Positions 1 through 7,497 are shown, counted from the stretch's first letter. The stretch is 10,876 nt of DNA from Euperipatoides rowelli (GCA_003024985.2 PXIH01S0041333.1); one strand, 5' to 3'. The notes: generated by a model not told the origin, from the sequence alone. Program-made: numbers and translations.

Positions 1-285
1 TTATTATTTTTTTTAGGGGTGGGGTGGAAATAAACTCCTCTGCTCCTGTAATGTTGTCTTTAGTTTATTTAATTATTTTTCCCCTGTGGTACTGAATAGG
101 TCATACAATAGAACCACAGTAGCATTAAAGTGAAATTTCAAGTTTAAAAAACACAACAGCCAAAAAAAAAAAAAAGCTAATCAAATCAGACAGAGAGGCA
201 ACAAAACATCGAGTCAAACAAAAAAAAAAGCTTATCAAAATATCTGCAACAAAAAATATAAATAAGGTGGCCGGTTACAAAAACG

Positions 286-382
286 TCATGGTACGCCACT
301 GAATGAGGTCCATAAGGGGGGGGGGGGTGACACCATGAGTTATCGCACTGGGTGGCACCACCCTGGTGACGCCACTGAGTAG
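286..382. repeat. GC-rich repeat-like fragment bounded by short direct repeats
   Basis: A patch with a G12 run (316-327) sits in very AT-rich surroundings. The word ACGCCACTGA occurs at 293-302 and again at 369-378, 76 bp apart. Between them lies a near-palindromic GGTGG-CA-CCACC (351-362). The abrupt composition change and the duplicated edge word suggest a fragment of a dispersed repeat, for example the tail of a transposon. I cannot name the family. Confidence 0.35.
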
Positions 383-1335
383 AATTTCTAAAATGACTAG
401 TATCATGTTGCTATGCAAAATATTGAATAATCAATAATATTTGTTCATTGAGTGCTTTGAAATGTTATCACTCATGTAGCATTAAACTACAAAATGCAAA
501 GTAATTGAATTTCTAAAGGTCTATGATTAATCTACATACAAATACAAATTTAACAATCTACTTAATGGTCACGTGATTGCTGAAAGATTATTTTTATTTT
601 AATAAATAGAAGAAACTGCCTACATCTAATTTTATAAGTTTAAATAGAATTGTTTACTATGATTTGTTATTCAAATTGCATTTAATCAATATGTTATAGA
701 AACTGTATAAACTAATCAATTGATTCATTTAAATTTTTTTTAAAAATTTTAATATTTTAACTTGTCATATCATAACAAAATTCTAAATTACGAATCACAT
801 TAATTAAAAAAAAAATTGAATAATATACTTTTTTGAATAATGTTAAAAAAAAAGTTGACGGGTGATGATGTGTCTAATTTTTGAATGACAATAATTATGC
901 ATTCAATAAATAAAGCTGCAACTAAAAATAAATTGTTTATTAGATTTTGCTAACAACCACAATGAAACAATAAGTAAATAATATAAGTAAAAAAAAAAAA
1001 AAGTTTTCCAATAAAATAATGTTAAAGGTTTACATTTGAATGCATGTTTCATTTAAATTTATAAAATGGAAAATTTAGCTTTTGACGTAACGATCTGATC
1101 ACTATATGTGCAAAGTTAAAAAAGTGACCATTGCCCAAATAAAGGTCCAATGATACACTCAGAAGAGTATTTTTCAAACCTTTAGACACCCATCTCACAA
1201 AGACAATGTTTTAGCAACAAATATGAGGTTACAAAGTGATTAGATTATTTTTATCAAATAACTAAAATCATTGAAATGTCTTTTTTTTAATCTTAAAAAA
1301 TAAGTTAAAGCCATGTTTTCCAATAATTATATGTG

Positions 1336-1355
1336 TTTTTTTTTTTTTTTTTTTT
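1336..1355. repeat. T20 homopolymer just upstream of the minisatellite
   Basis: This is an uninterrupted run of 20 T, followed by more T/A-rich sequence up to the first minisatellite unit at about 1386. Read on the - strand it is an A20 tract, which could be a retroposed poly(A) tail, but nothing recognisable precedes it on that strand except the tandem array. Confidence 0.8.
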
Positions 1356-1385
1356 GCCTTAAAAATTTTTTAAAATATATTTGTT

Positions 1386-2176
1386 TCCCAATACAAACTG
1401 CATCAGGTTATATAGGCAAAATAAAGAAGTGGCAATACAAATTGCATCAGATTGGATGAACAAAAGTAAAAAGGTGGCAACACATTTTGTATCAGGTTTG
1501 ATGCACAAAATAAAAGTTGTGGCAATAGAAATTGTATCAGATTAGATGACTAAATGAAAGAGGTGGCAACACAAATTGCATCTGATTAAATTTATAAAAG
1601 TAAAAAGGTGGCAAAACTAATTGTATCAGGTTGGATGTACAAAATAAAAATGGTGGCAACGCAATTTGCATCCAATTAGAATCACAAAATAAATATGTAG
1701 CAACAAAAATTGCATTAGATTGGATGCACAAAATAAATGAGGTGGCAACAAAATTGTGTCAGATTGGAAGCACAAAGAGGTGGCAACACAAATTGTATAA
1801 AATTGGAGTAACAAAATAAAAGAAATGGCAACACAATTTGTATAAGATTGGATGCACAAAATAAAAAAGTGGCAGTACAAATTATATTGCGGTAGTTTGG
1901 ATGCACAAAAAATAAAAGGGGTGGCAACACTAATTTTACTAGATTGGATGCACAAATAAAAGAATTGGCAATACAATTTAGGTCAGATTGGCTGTACAAA
2001 ATAAAAGAGGTGGCAACAGAAATGCATCAGATTGGATGTTCAAAATAAAATGATTTCAACATATTGTAACAGATTGGATGCACAAAATAAAAAAGTGGCA
2101 ATACAAATTATATTAGTTTGGATGTGCAAAATAAAAGGGGTGGCAACACCAGTTATATCAGATTGGGTGTGCAAAA
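1386..2176. repeat. minisatellite, about 17 units with a 44-45 bp period
   Basis: A tandem array is built from a GATTGGATGCACAAAATAAA block followed by GGTGGCAACACAAATTG and a short TATCA-type joint. The marker word GTGGCAA or a close variant recurs at 1429, 1474, 1519, 1563, 1608, 1653, 1697, 1742, 1780, 1825, 1869, 1921, 1965, 2010, about 2053, 2095 and 2140. Spacing is nearly always 44 or 45; the exceptions are one 38 (a deletion in the A-rich part) and one 52 (an insertion including GCGGT near 1889). Units diverge moderately, so the array is not a fresh expansion. Because 45 is a multiple of three, several long antisense frames stay open across it; these are a by-product of the period. 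No spacer-repeat alternation is present, so it is not CRISPR-like. Confidence 0.95.
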
Positions 2177-2185
2177 TTAATGCTT

Positions 2186-2323
2186 CTAAATATCTTTGCC
2201 CTCCAGCAAGTAACTTAAATCGTTTAGTAGTGAAACCCTCCCTTGTTTGCTCGTCAATATGTAGAATTCATAGGTTAATCCATCAGGCCAATGGGCCGTT
2301 ATTTCGGCAGTTAATTTATAAAG
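2186..2323 (-). pseudogene. short unrecognised open frame, possibly a coding relic
   Basis: A 45-codon frame with no ATG is open between two stops on the reverse strand. It contains the string AHWPDGLTYEFYI, which has the feel of a real protein (Trp-Pro-Asp-Gly followed by Tyr-Glu), and it is locally more GC-rich than its surroundings. I cannot place it in a family. It could be an exon fragment, a transposon-protein relic or chance; the length alone does not exclude chance. Confidence 0.2.
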
Positions 2324-2724
2324 TCATTAATCATTTAATGTTATGGGTATGTCCAGAAGATCATTGGAATTAGGATCATATAAATCCAAATTATTTGCTG
2401 TAAAGAATCTACACCTACTATAGCTGAAAAAATTCTCAAAGTTGTGTTCAATACGATTGCAGGTTTTTTTATGTAACACACTCATTAGATATTGTATTCG
2501 ATATTGGGAATTTGCACAATAGTGTCACTTTGTGACGATTGATTAATGCTTTCATTCATTTGAATGTGTAATTGTTTCAACCCATTATCATTATTCTTCT
2601 TTTATTAATTTGTTTATTGGTAATCTTTGTATAAAACTCCTTTTTTACATGGTTTTATTTAAGTTGATTTCTCTGTCCTGGTCAAATCTTGCAATCTAGT
2701 TTTAACCCACTTCTAAAATTTTCA

Positions 2725-2736
2725 CCACCAGGGGGC
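2725..2736. promoter_or_regulatory. CTCF-core-like word, copy 1
   Basis: CCACCAGGGGGC matches the core of the published CTCF motif (CCA-S-YAG-RKGGC type). It lies inside an 18-bp direct repeat, TTTTCACCACCAGGGGGC, at 2719-2736 that recurs 38 bp downstream. CTCF is a bilaterian insulator and architecture protein; whether this organism has it is unknown. The flank after the core (TCTG) fits less well than in copy 2. Confidence 0.35.
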
Positions 2737-2762
2737 TCTGAAATCTGTGGTTTTCTTTTTCA

Positions 2763-2776
2763 CCACCAGGGGGCAG
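2763..2776. promoter_or_regulatory. CTCF-core-like word, copy 2
   Basis: CCACCAGGGGGCAG fits the CTCF core including the AG that often follows GGC. It is the second copy of the 18-bp repeat (2757-2774), same orientation, 38 bp after copy 1, about 350 bp upstream of the 5' LTR. Alternative explanation: both copies are remnants of a short dispersed repeat that happens to carry this word. Confidence 0.4.
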
Positions 2777-3127
2777 GAATAAAACAATGTGTGTTATTTT
2801 TTTTACACGTTTCTTGTTATTACAATCTACTCAATTCCAGGATTGATTTTATCTAGCCAGTTCTAACCCTAAAACTTTTGCCAACTACTTTTAATCATCC
2901 TCAATTTTTTTCCACTTAGGTATTTAACTTTTTATTTTCCAAACAATACTTTACTGCATCATAATTACAAAAGACATGGTACCATTGTATGACTGGTATA
3001 TGAAACAAAATCACATTTTAGATCCTTGTTGAAACAAATATTAGTGGTGACAATAATTCTTTCCAAACTTATTGTTTGAGTGGCTATCATGCCTCCGTGT
3101 TAACATATGACTTTTGAACAATATTAG

Positions 3128-3381
3128 TGTGGTGACTATCATCACAAGAATATTGATGATTGCTTCAATATTGATATGACTGATTAAAACCTTACCACGT
3201 TCATATTGCTTTGGTAATTCTTATACTCATAAGAATACCAATAGCATTCTTTTTAATAATTTAGTTGTTACAAGACCATATTTTGATCTTCTCCTTACAC
3301 TCAGTTCTCTGTTAATATAGTATCTGTTTTTCCAGTCCAATATACTTCCAAGTATTATTTTGTTTTAGTAAAGATATAACA
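3128..3381 (+). repeat. 5' LTR of the gypsy element
   Basis: It begins TGTGGTGACT and ends GATATAACA. It aligns along its whole length with 7243-7497, with about 25 substitutions and two small indels (2 bp near the start, 3 bp in the middle). It carries a 13-bp-stem hairpin at 3211-3241 that is unchanged in the other LTR. No obvious AATAAA lies inside, so the R/U5 limits are not assigned. Confidence 0.95.
3211..3241. promoter_or_regulatory. conserved LTR hairpin, 5' copy
   Basis: TTGGTAATTCTTAT pairs with ATAAGAATACCAA across an ACTC loop, with one bulged A. The same 31 bases occur unchanged in the 3' LTR at 7324-7354, although the LTRs differ elsewhere. It could be a structured leader or 3'-end-forming element of the retrotransposon RNA; the function is inference. 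Confidence 0.6.
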
Positions 3382-3383
3382 AA

Positions 3384-3402
3384 TTGGTGAATTAGGCTTC
3401 CT
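3384..3402 (+). promoter_or_regulatory. candidate primer-binding site, degraded
   Basis: Two bases after the 5' LTR comes TTGGTGA, whose TGGTGA complements a tRNA 3' end TCACCA. Related gypsy families (CsRn1-type) are known to prime from tRNA-Trp with a site starting TGGTGAC. Here the match stops after TGGTGA and the following bases (ATTAGGC) do not continue it, so the assignment rests on position and six bases. Confidence 0.4.
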
Positions 3403-3589
3403 TTACTTTGTTTAAAAAAATAAATATTGTTTATAAAAATAAATATTCTTTAGAATGGATTTTAAAATGGACATATTGATTCAGCGAATATGAGGTGTGA
3501 GACTGTGAGGGATACGCTGTTCAGCTAAACCTTTTCTTGGACACAAAGTTGAAGAAAAGTTGAGGCTTCCTACAATCTTAACCATTATG

Positions 3590-4273
3590 GGCAGCCAGGC
3601 TTTCAACGTGTTATGTAACTTAATTGCACCCGCACTACCTGGATAATTAACTGCAGAAAAAGTTTTATTAACTCTAGACCAGTGTTACAACCGATCTCGC
3701 TTGAGAAATTTAAGCTTGTGAAATGTTGCAGTCCCCAACCAAGTCTACTGCCAAATATGTCGTGCAATTAAGAAAAATCCTCGCCAACTGCGATTTGGGC
3801 AAAAAGATAAACTTCACTCTTTAAAAACAGTTTATATAAGGTCTTAGAGATTCCACATTAAAAAAATATTAATTATGGAAAAAACAGACATAGACTTTGT
3901 CAAATTGATAAAATTAGTATAGATTTCTTTTCAAGACCTAAATAAATTAGAAAACAGAACTGTAGACAAATTAAAGTGTTTTCTATTAAATAAAACCCTT
4001 ATAGAACCAATAGAAGTCAGTAGCCAAGTTTCAAGAAAAGAATGCCATGCAGACATAGTGGAACCTTGCATTCTCTAGATTCCTGTAAATATAAAACTGA
4101 TATATGCAATTTGTGCAAAAGCCAAGCCATATCAAACCTTTATGCCAACAAGCATCTCCAAAAACACCTAGGTATATAGATAAAGCCAATATTCATGTTG
4201 TTGAAGACCAGCCTCCTGACTCTGAAACAATTATTAACAGTCAACAAGCTATCAATCAGGTCATAAGCACTTA
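3590..4273 (+). pseudogene. gag: gag remnant with damaged zinc knuckles
   Basis: Gag would package the element's RNA into particles. Several short frames carry recognisable pieces. STAKYVVQLRKILANCD (3744-3794) resembles the retrotransposon Gag core '...YV..LR.LA..CDFG' segment, and it ends at a stop at 3822. A frame around 3870-3960 (KKILIMEKTDIDFVKL, then a stop) matches the following helical part. A nucleocapsid-like double CCHC box lies at about 4048-4167: Cys codons at 4048, 4084, 4105 and 4114, with His at 4069. In the first knuckle the second Cys is replaced by Ser (C-x2-S-x3-H-x4-C). The second knuckle loses its frame after C-x2-C, consistent with a single-base loss. An open tail then runs to a stop at about 4273. 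The N-terminal part is short for a full Gag, suggesting deletion, and no credible start codon was found. Confidence 0.8.
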
Positions 4274-4312
4274 ACCCATCATGACAGAACTTTTGGTGGA
4301 CAAAGTTGCAAA

Positions 4313-4598
4313 CCATGCAACTTTGAGCTTGATACTGGCACTGCTGTAAGTATTATGCCCCTGGTTACTTTTAAAGTTTTTGATTCAATAGGAAAATAAA
4401 AACGACATGAGTCTCATTTTAGCATTCAAACATGTCATTGAGCCATTAGGAATTTGTAAAGTTTTGGTAAAACACAACAATACTAGTGTAAGCAATTTGG
4501 AACTTTTTATAACAATAGGAGAATCAACTTCACTTTTAGGATACCCCTGGCTACATGCACTTGGTTTCATATCTCAATTGTTTAAAACATTAACATAG
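4313..4598 (+). pseudogene. retropepsin-type aspartic protease, split by frameshift
   Basis: The protease cleaves the Gag-Pol polyprotein and acts as a dimer with one catalytic Asp per subunit. FELDTGTAVSIMP at about 4323-4362 contains the catalytic Asp-Thr-Gly triad; this frame stops at a TAA near 4397-4399. The C-terminal half follows in another frame (4407-4598): HVIEPLGICKVLVKH and later STSLLGYPWLHALGF, where SLLGYPWL corresponds to the conserved hydrophobic-Gly strand (family pattern LLGRDWL). The DTG triad is intact, so frame disruption rather than active-site mutation disables it. It follows the gag zinc knuckles with a short linker, as expected. The ATG opening the second frame is internal, not a real start. 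Confidence 0.85.
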
Positions 4599-4699
4599 TT
4601 GACTCGTCACAATCTAAATTAAAAGAAATTTTAAATTATTTAATAAATTATTTGATAAAGACCTTGGATGTATTAAAAACTTTGAGTCAAGCTTTACCT

Positions 4700-5420
4700 T
4701 AAAAAAGACTTCATGGTGGAGTAGGAGCTTAAGAAACTACAATAGCAAAACATTACCAAGCCGATTAAATTTCAAAGTGGGCTGCACCGATTTTGCCAAT
4801 ACTAAAGTAGAACAGATTATCGAGAATATGTGCTGATTAAAAGGTTGGTCTAAACACCAATGCCTGGAAGTTGACACATATCCCCATCCTATCATTGACA
4901 ATATGCTTGCTAAATTATCTAGAGGAAAAGTATTTTCCAAATTAGATATGCCACAGGTATATCAATAGGTGGTTATGGACAAAAGCTCAGTTGAAATTCT
5001 CACTATAAACACCCATCTTGGCTTATTTGTGGTTAGTCGCCACCCCTTTGCCATTTCATCCGCTCCTGCTATCTTTCAAGGCTTAATGGATAACTTACTT
5101 AAAAGTCAAAAAACATTGTTTGCTAATTGGATGGCATTTTAATTACCAGTCCAGATGTCTCTTTCCATTTTAACGACTTAAATAATTTATTTAAATTTTT
5201 ACTTGAAATGGCATCCTATTAAATCTTGAAAAATGTGATTTTTTTAAAAATCAAGTTGAGTACCTTGGTCATGTCATTAATGAGCTCAGATTTAAGTAAA
5301 ATCTGGCTAAACTAGAAGCACTATTGGCTGCCCTGCCCTTTCAAATATGGGCCAGCTTCAATCTTTACCTAGACTATTATGGTAATATAGGAAATATACT
5401 AATTTACTCCAAAGTCATGC
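4700..5420 (+). pseudogene. pol: reverse transcriptase domain, inactive (YLDD box lost)
   Basis: RT copies the element RNA into DNA. Relic sequence starts around 4715 (VEQELKKLQ-like, broken). VDTYPHPIIDNMLAKL (4870-4917) and FSKLDMPQVYQ then a stop (TAG 4966-4968) give palm motif A, with its catalytic Asp retained. The same frame continues 4969-5139 with LGLFVVSRHPFAISSAPAIFQ-type sequence, the motif B region. Motif C shifts to another frame at 5124-5135 and reads stop-Leu-Asp-Gly in place of Tyr-Leu-Asp-Asp, so both the Tyr and the second catalytic Asp are gone. Beyond it, KCDFFK and VEYLGHVI (about 5233-5277, another frame) mark the thumb-side connection, followed by SNMGQLQSL (about 5341-5370). 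At least three frameshifts and several stops make it nonfunctional. Confidence 0.93.
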
Positions 5421-5455
5421 TTAAGCGAGTTTGAATTAATTAAAAAATATTAACT

Positions 5456-5870
5456 TCAGTAAAGGTTCTTATGCACTATGATCGGTCAAAACCTTTGACC
5501 TTCACTGATGACGCATCCACATTTGGCATATGTGCTGTACTTTCTCACCATTTTCCGGATAATACAGAAAAACCTGTCATGTTAGATTCCAGGTCACTGA
5601 CTGTGAGCAAAAGGAACTAGTCACAATTAGATAGAGAAGCGCTTAGCATTAATTTGTCTATTAAAAAGTTTCACAAGTATATTTTTGGGCGGAACTTTAT
5701 TATTTTTAGGGATTTTTTTTAGGGATTTTTAATTCCGATAAAAAGCATCTTTAACTTGCAGCCTCACGTCTTAAATGTTGGGCACTCATTTTAGCAGCAT
5801 ATTCTTATGAAATAAAATACAAGCGGTCCAAGGAACAATCCAATGTGGATGCTCTACCATGTCTTCCCAT
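5456..5870 (+). pseudogene. pol: RNase H domain of the gypsy element, interrupted
   Basis: This domain degrades the RNA strand of the RNA-DNA hybrid. A frame open from 5456 to a TAG at 5618-5620 contains LMHYDRSKPL and FTDDASTFGICAVLSHH, with the first catalytic Asp (DAS motif) kept. After the stop the frame continues SQLDREALSI and KKFHKYIFGR to a second stop near 5718; the Glu of DREAL is the second acidic residue. The next expected acidic site (TDH in relatives) is replaced around an in-frame duplication of the word TAGGGATTTTT (5707-5730). The domain tail is readable in other frames: LAASRLKCWALILAAYSYE and NVDALPCLPI (to about 5873), wording typical of gypsy-type RNase H tails. Confidence 0.92.
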
Positions 5871-6020
5871 CACAGGCAAAGCAGTGCTGGAGGAAATGTG
5901 TTCTGTATTCAACAAAACAATGTATTTCCTTGGTTTAAGTTTTACATTGCACAACAAACTAAGTTAGATCCAGAACTTTACACAATTTACAATTACATAA
6001 TGGATGGCTGGCCTAACATT

Positions 6021-6044
6021 AAAAATAAAAATAAAAATAAAAAT
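6021..6044 (+). repeat. AAAAAT hexanucleotide x4 inside the integrase linker
   Basis: Four perfect AAAAAT units encode alternating Asn-Lys in the frame 5859-6128, between the GWP motif and FKRKEQL. Multiples of six keep the frame, so the expansion could have happened before or after the element died. Confidence 0.9.
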
Positions 6045-7079
6045 GACAATGCTATCTCTGAGTGGTTTAAAAGAAAAGAACAACTTAGGATAGAGGAGGA
6101 TATTGCATCTTATGGGGACTTTGTGTAGTCTTTCCTTATTCTTTACGATCTTTTGTTGTAATATAACTGCATCAAGGCCATGTAGGCATGACAAAGTGGA
6201 AACTATTACCAATATTGATTTGTTGGTGGCCTAATATTGATGGCCAGATTGAAAAAGAAGCAAAATCTTGTAGAATTTGCCAATTACAACAGAAAGACCA
6301 CCCACCCCACCCAAAGTAATGATGCATCCTTGGATTTGGCCAACTGGACCTTGGACCAGATTACACACAGATCTCATGGGTCCATATAGGAATAAAATGT
6401 TTCTCGTAACTGTAGATAACTATCTACAGTTACTTGAAATGGCCATGGCCAGAGATACAGGAACTTTATAAAGTGGACACTTTTTCTATAATGCAAGCCC
6501 TCAGAGAGTAGTTTGGAAGGTTTGGTTTTCCTGAACATGTAGTATCAGATAATGGGACACCTTTTACCTCTGCTGAGTTTTAGTCTTTTGGCAAGAACCA
6601 AGGTATTCATCACTCTAAATCACAATATTTTCATCCGCCTAGTAATGAACCAAGCCAAAAGGTTTGTTGACATTGCCAAGACTCTACTAAGCAAAATAAA
6701 TAATGTCAGAGACTTAGAGTGGCAAGTTAAAATTAACAAATTCTTATTTAAATACAGGTGTACCCCTCATACCACATTGAAAGCATCCCTTGCAGAACTA
6801 CTCTTAGGATGATAACTCATAGGATGACTTTGTAAGCTTAACCTTCTATCATTTATCTCAAACATAGCATTCAAAAATAAATATCAAGTGAATCAAGAGG
6901 ACTTAGCCTGTGCATATAGTCGGATTAAGGCGATATTGTTGCCCGTGACTTTTAAAGTGATTTTGAAAGCTGGATGGGCAGGTAAACAGCACTTCAACCA
7001 GTTGAGACCCTTCTATCTGTCCACATCCCTGGCTGACCAAAGCTCAATCATTTTGGATTACACTAGCTCCTCTACCACT

Positions 7080-7130
7080 CAGCCAAGCACATTGACTGCA
7101 TAGCCTAGCACCTTGACCGCTCAGCCTAGG
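7080..7130 (+). repeat. 21-bp tandem repeat in the pol C-terminal tail
   Basis: About 2.4 in-frame units encode PSTLTA separated by Gln codons (QPSTLTA). The second spacer codon is TAG (7101-7103) where the others are CAG, a one-base change that creates the stop. The repeat gives the integrase tail its Ser/Thr/Pro-rich character. Confidence 0.75.
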
Positions 7131-7223
7131 ACAGATATTTCTCTACCACCAGTAACTGGACCCCATACTAAACCTCAACTTACTAGGAATCTACCAGGCA
7201 ACAATGCCCCCCACAGAGACTAA

Positions 7224-7242
7224 CAAAAATAGAGGAATATAT
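7224..7242 (+). promoter_or_regulatory. candidate polypurine tract
   Basis: Directly after the pol stop, the sequence is purine-rich (AAAAATAGAGGAA, 7225-7237) and ends five bases before the 3' LTR. It would have primed plus-strand synthesis. It is interrupted by a T and separated from the LTR by TATAT, so it is either degraded or weak. Confidence 0.5.
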
Positions 7243-7497
7243 TGTGTTGACTCATCACAAGAATATTGATGATTGCTTCAATATCGATATGACTGATTAG
7301 AACCTTACAACATTATTATTGCTTTGGTAATTCTTATACTCATAAGAATACCAATCGTATTCTTTTTAATAATTTTGTTGTTGTTACCAGACCATATTTT
7401 GGTCTGCTTTTTACATTCAGTGCTCTGTTAATTAAGTATATGTTTTCCCAGTCCAATCTACTTCCATGTATTATTTTGTTATAGTAGAGATATAACA
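7243..7497 (+). repeat. 3' LTR of the gypsy element
   Basis: It begins TGTGTTGACT and ends GATATAACA, matching 3128-3381 along its full length at roughly 90% by hand alignment. The internal hairpin at 7324-7354 is identical to that of the 5' LTR. Confidence 0.95.
7324..7354. promoter_or_regulatory. conserved LTR hairpin, 3' copy
   Basis: This is the same 31-base inverted repeat as at 3211-3241, with ACTC loop and one bulged A and no substitution between copies. Confidence 0.6.

Larger units (their letters stand above)
1..1385. other. AT-rich non-coding stretch
   Basis: I see no open frame of useful length on either strand and no protein similarity here. The stretch is strongly AT-rich with many A or T runs, including A-runs near 162-175 and 220-229 that are each followed by a similar GCT-A/T-ATCAAA word, and a T20 run at 1336-1355. 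There is a perfect 12-bp palindrome, AATCAATTGATT, at 714-725. The only compositional exception is the GC-rich patch near 286-382, listed separately. Confidence 0.7.
2177..3127. other. largely unique AT-rich sequence between minisatellite and LTR element
   Basis: I find no recognisable gene. It holds a short reverse-strand open frame (2186-2323), a small perfect inverted repeat GTCAC-TTT-GTGAC (2524-2536), two CTCF-core-like words (2725-2736 and 2763-2776), and a word resembling the start of the downstream LTR (about 3031-3050). The rest shows no repeat structure or coding signal that I can see. Confidence 0.6.
5871..7223 (+). pseudogene. pol: integrase, broken; HHCC finger present, catalytic Glu lost
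   Basis: Integrase inserts the cDNA into chromosomes. In order: an N-terminal linker with ELYTIYNYIMDGWPN and FKRKEQLRIEEDIASYGDF (in the frame 5859-6128); the HHCC zinc finger with LHQGHVG (from 6167) and CRIC near 6275, all four ligands visible; then a frame change into 6277-6471 with HPWIWPTGPWTRLHTDL (first catalytic Asp at 6370-6372) and NKMFLVTVDN. VSDNGTPFTS holds the second Asp at 6548-6550, in another frame. At the third site (around 6654-6662) a one-base length change leaves Ala-Lys-Arg or Ser-Gln-Lys where relatives have Ala-Glu-Arg, so the DDE triad is incomplete. TPHTTLKASLAELLLG and HFNQLRPF mark the C-terminal region. The frame has a TAG at 7101 inside a Ser/Thr/Pro-rich tail, then continues to TAA at 7221-7223, just 19 bases before the 3' LTR; that is probably the ancestral pol end. 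Confidence 0.93.
3128..7497 (+). mobile_element. degenerate Ty3/gypsy LTR retrotransposon, K02A2.6-like
   Basis: This 4370-bp element has both LTRs (TG...CA ends), a candidate primer-binding site, an internal region with gag, protease, reverse transcriptase, RNase H and integrase relics in that order, and a short purine tract before the 3' LTR. RT and RNase H preceding integrase defines the Ty3/gypsy rather than Ty1/copia order. RNase H and integrase wording (SQLDREAL, GWP, LHQGHVG, FNQLRP) resembles the animal K02A2.6-like families. The coding region has many stops and frameshifts and the gag part looks shortened, so the element is non-autonomous. I see no convincing target-site duplication: ATTAG precedes the 5' LTR and AAAAG follows the 3' LTR. 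LTR divergence of about 10% (hand alignment) points to an old insertion. Confidence 0.95.

Noticed and set aside
1537-1999. Antisense open frames of 64-116 residues across the minisatellite
   Set aside because: They are kept open by the near-45-bp period; the peptides are repetitive, overlap each other in different frames and have no independent coding signal.
1386-2176. CRISPR array
   Set aside because: Units are contiguous and diverged with no unique spacers, and the setting is eukaryotic.
2032-2373. Forward 113-residue open frame
   Set aside because: Its first half is minisatellite and the remainder has no recognisable motif; it is most simply a chance extension.
4385-4940. Reverse-strand frames opposite the protease and RT
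   Set aside because: They are shadows of the pol relic; the conserved motifs are all on the + strand.
5964-6212. Reverse frame opposite the integrase N-terminus
   Set aside because: It is the complement of the Asn/Lys hexanucleotide and zinc-finger region; no motif of its own.
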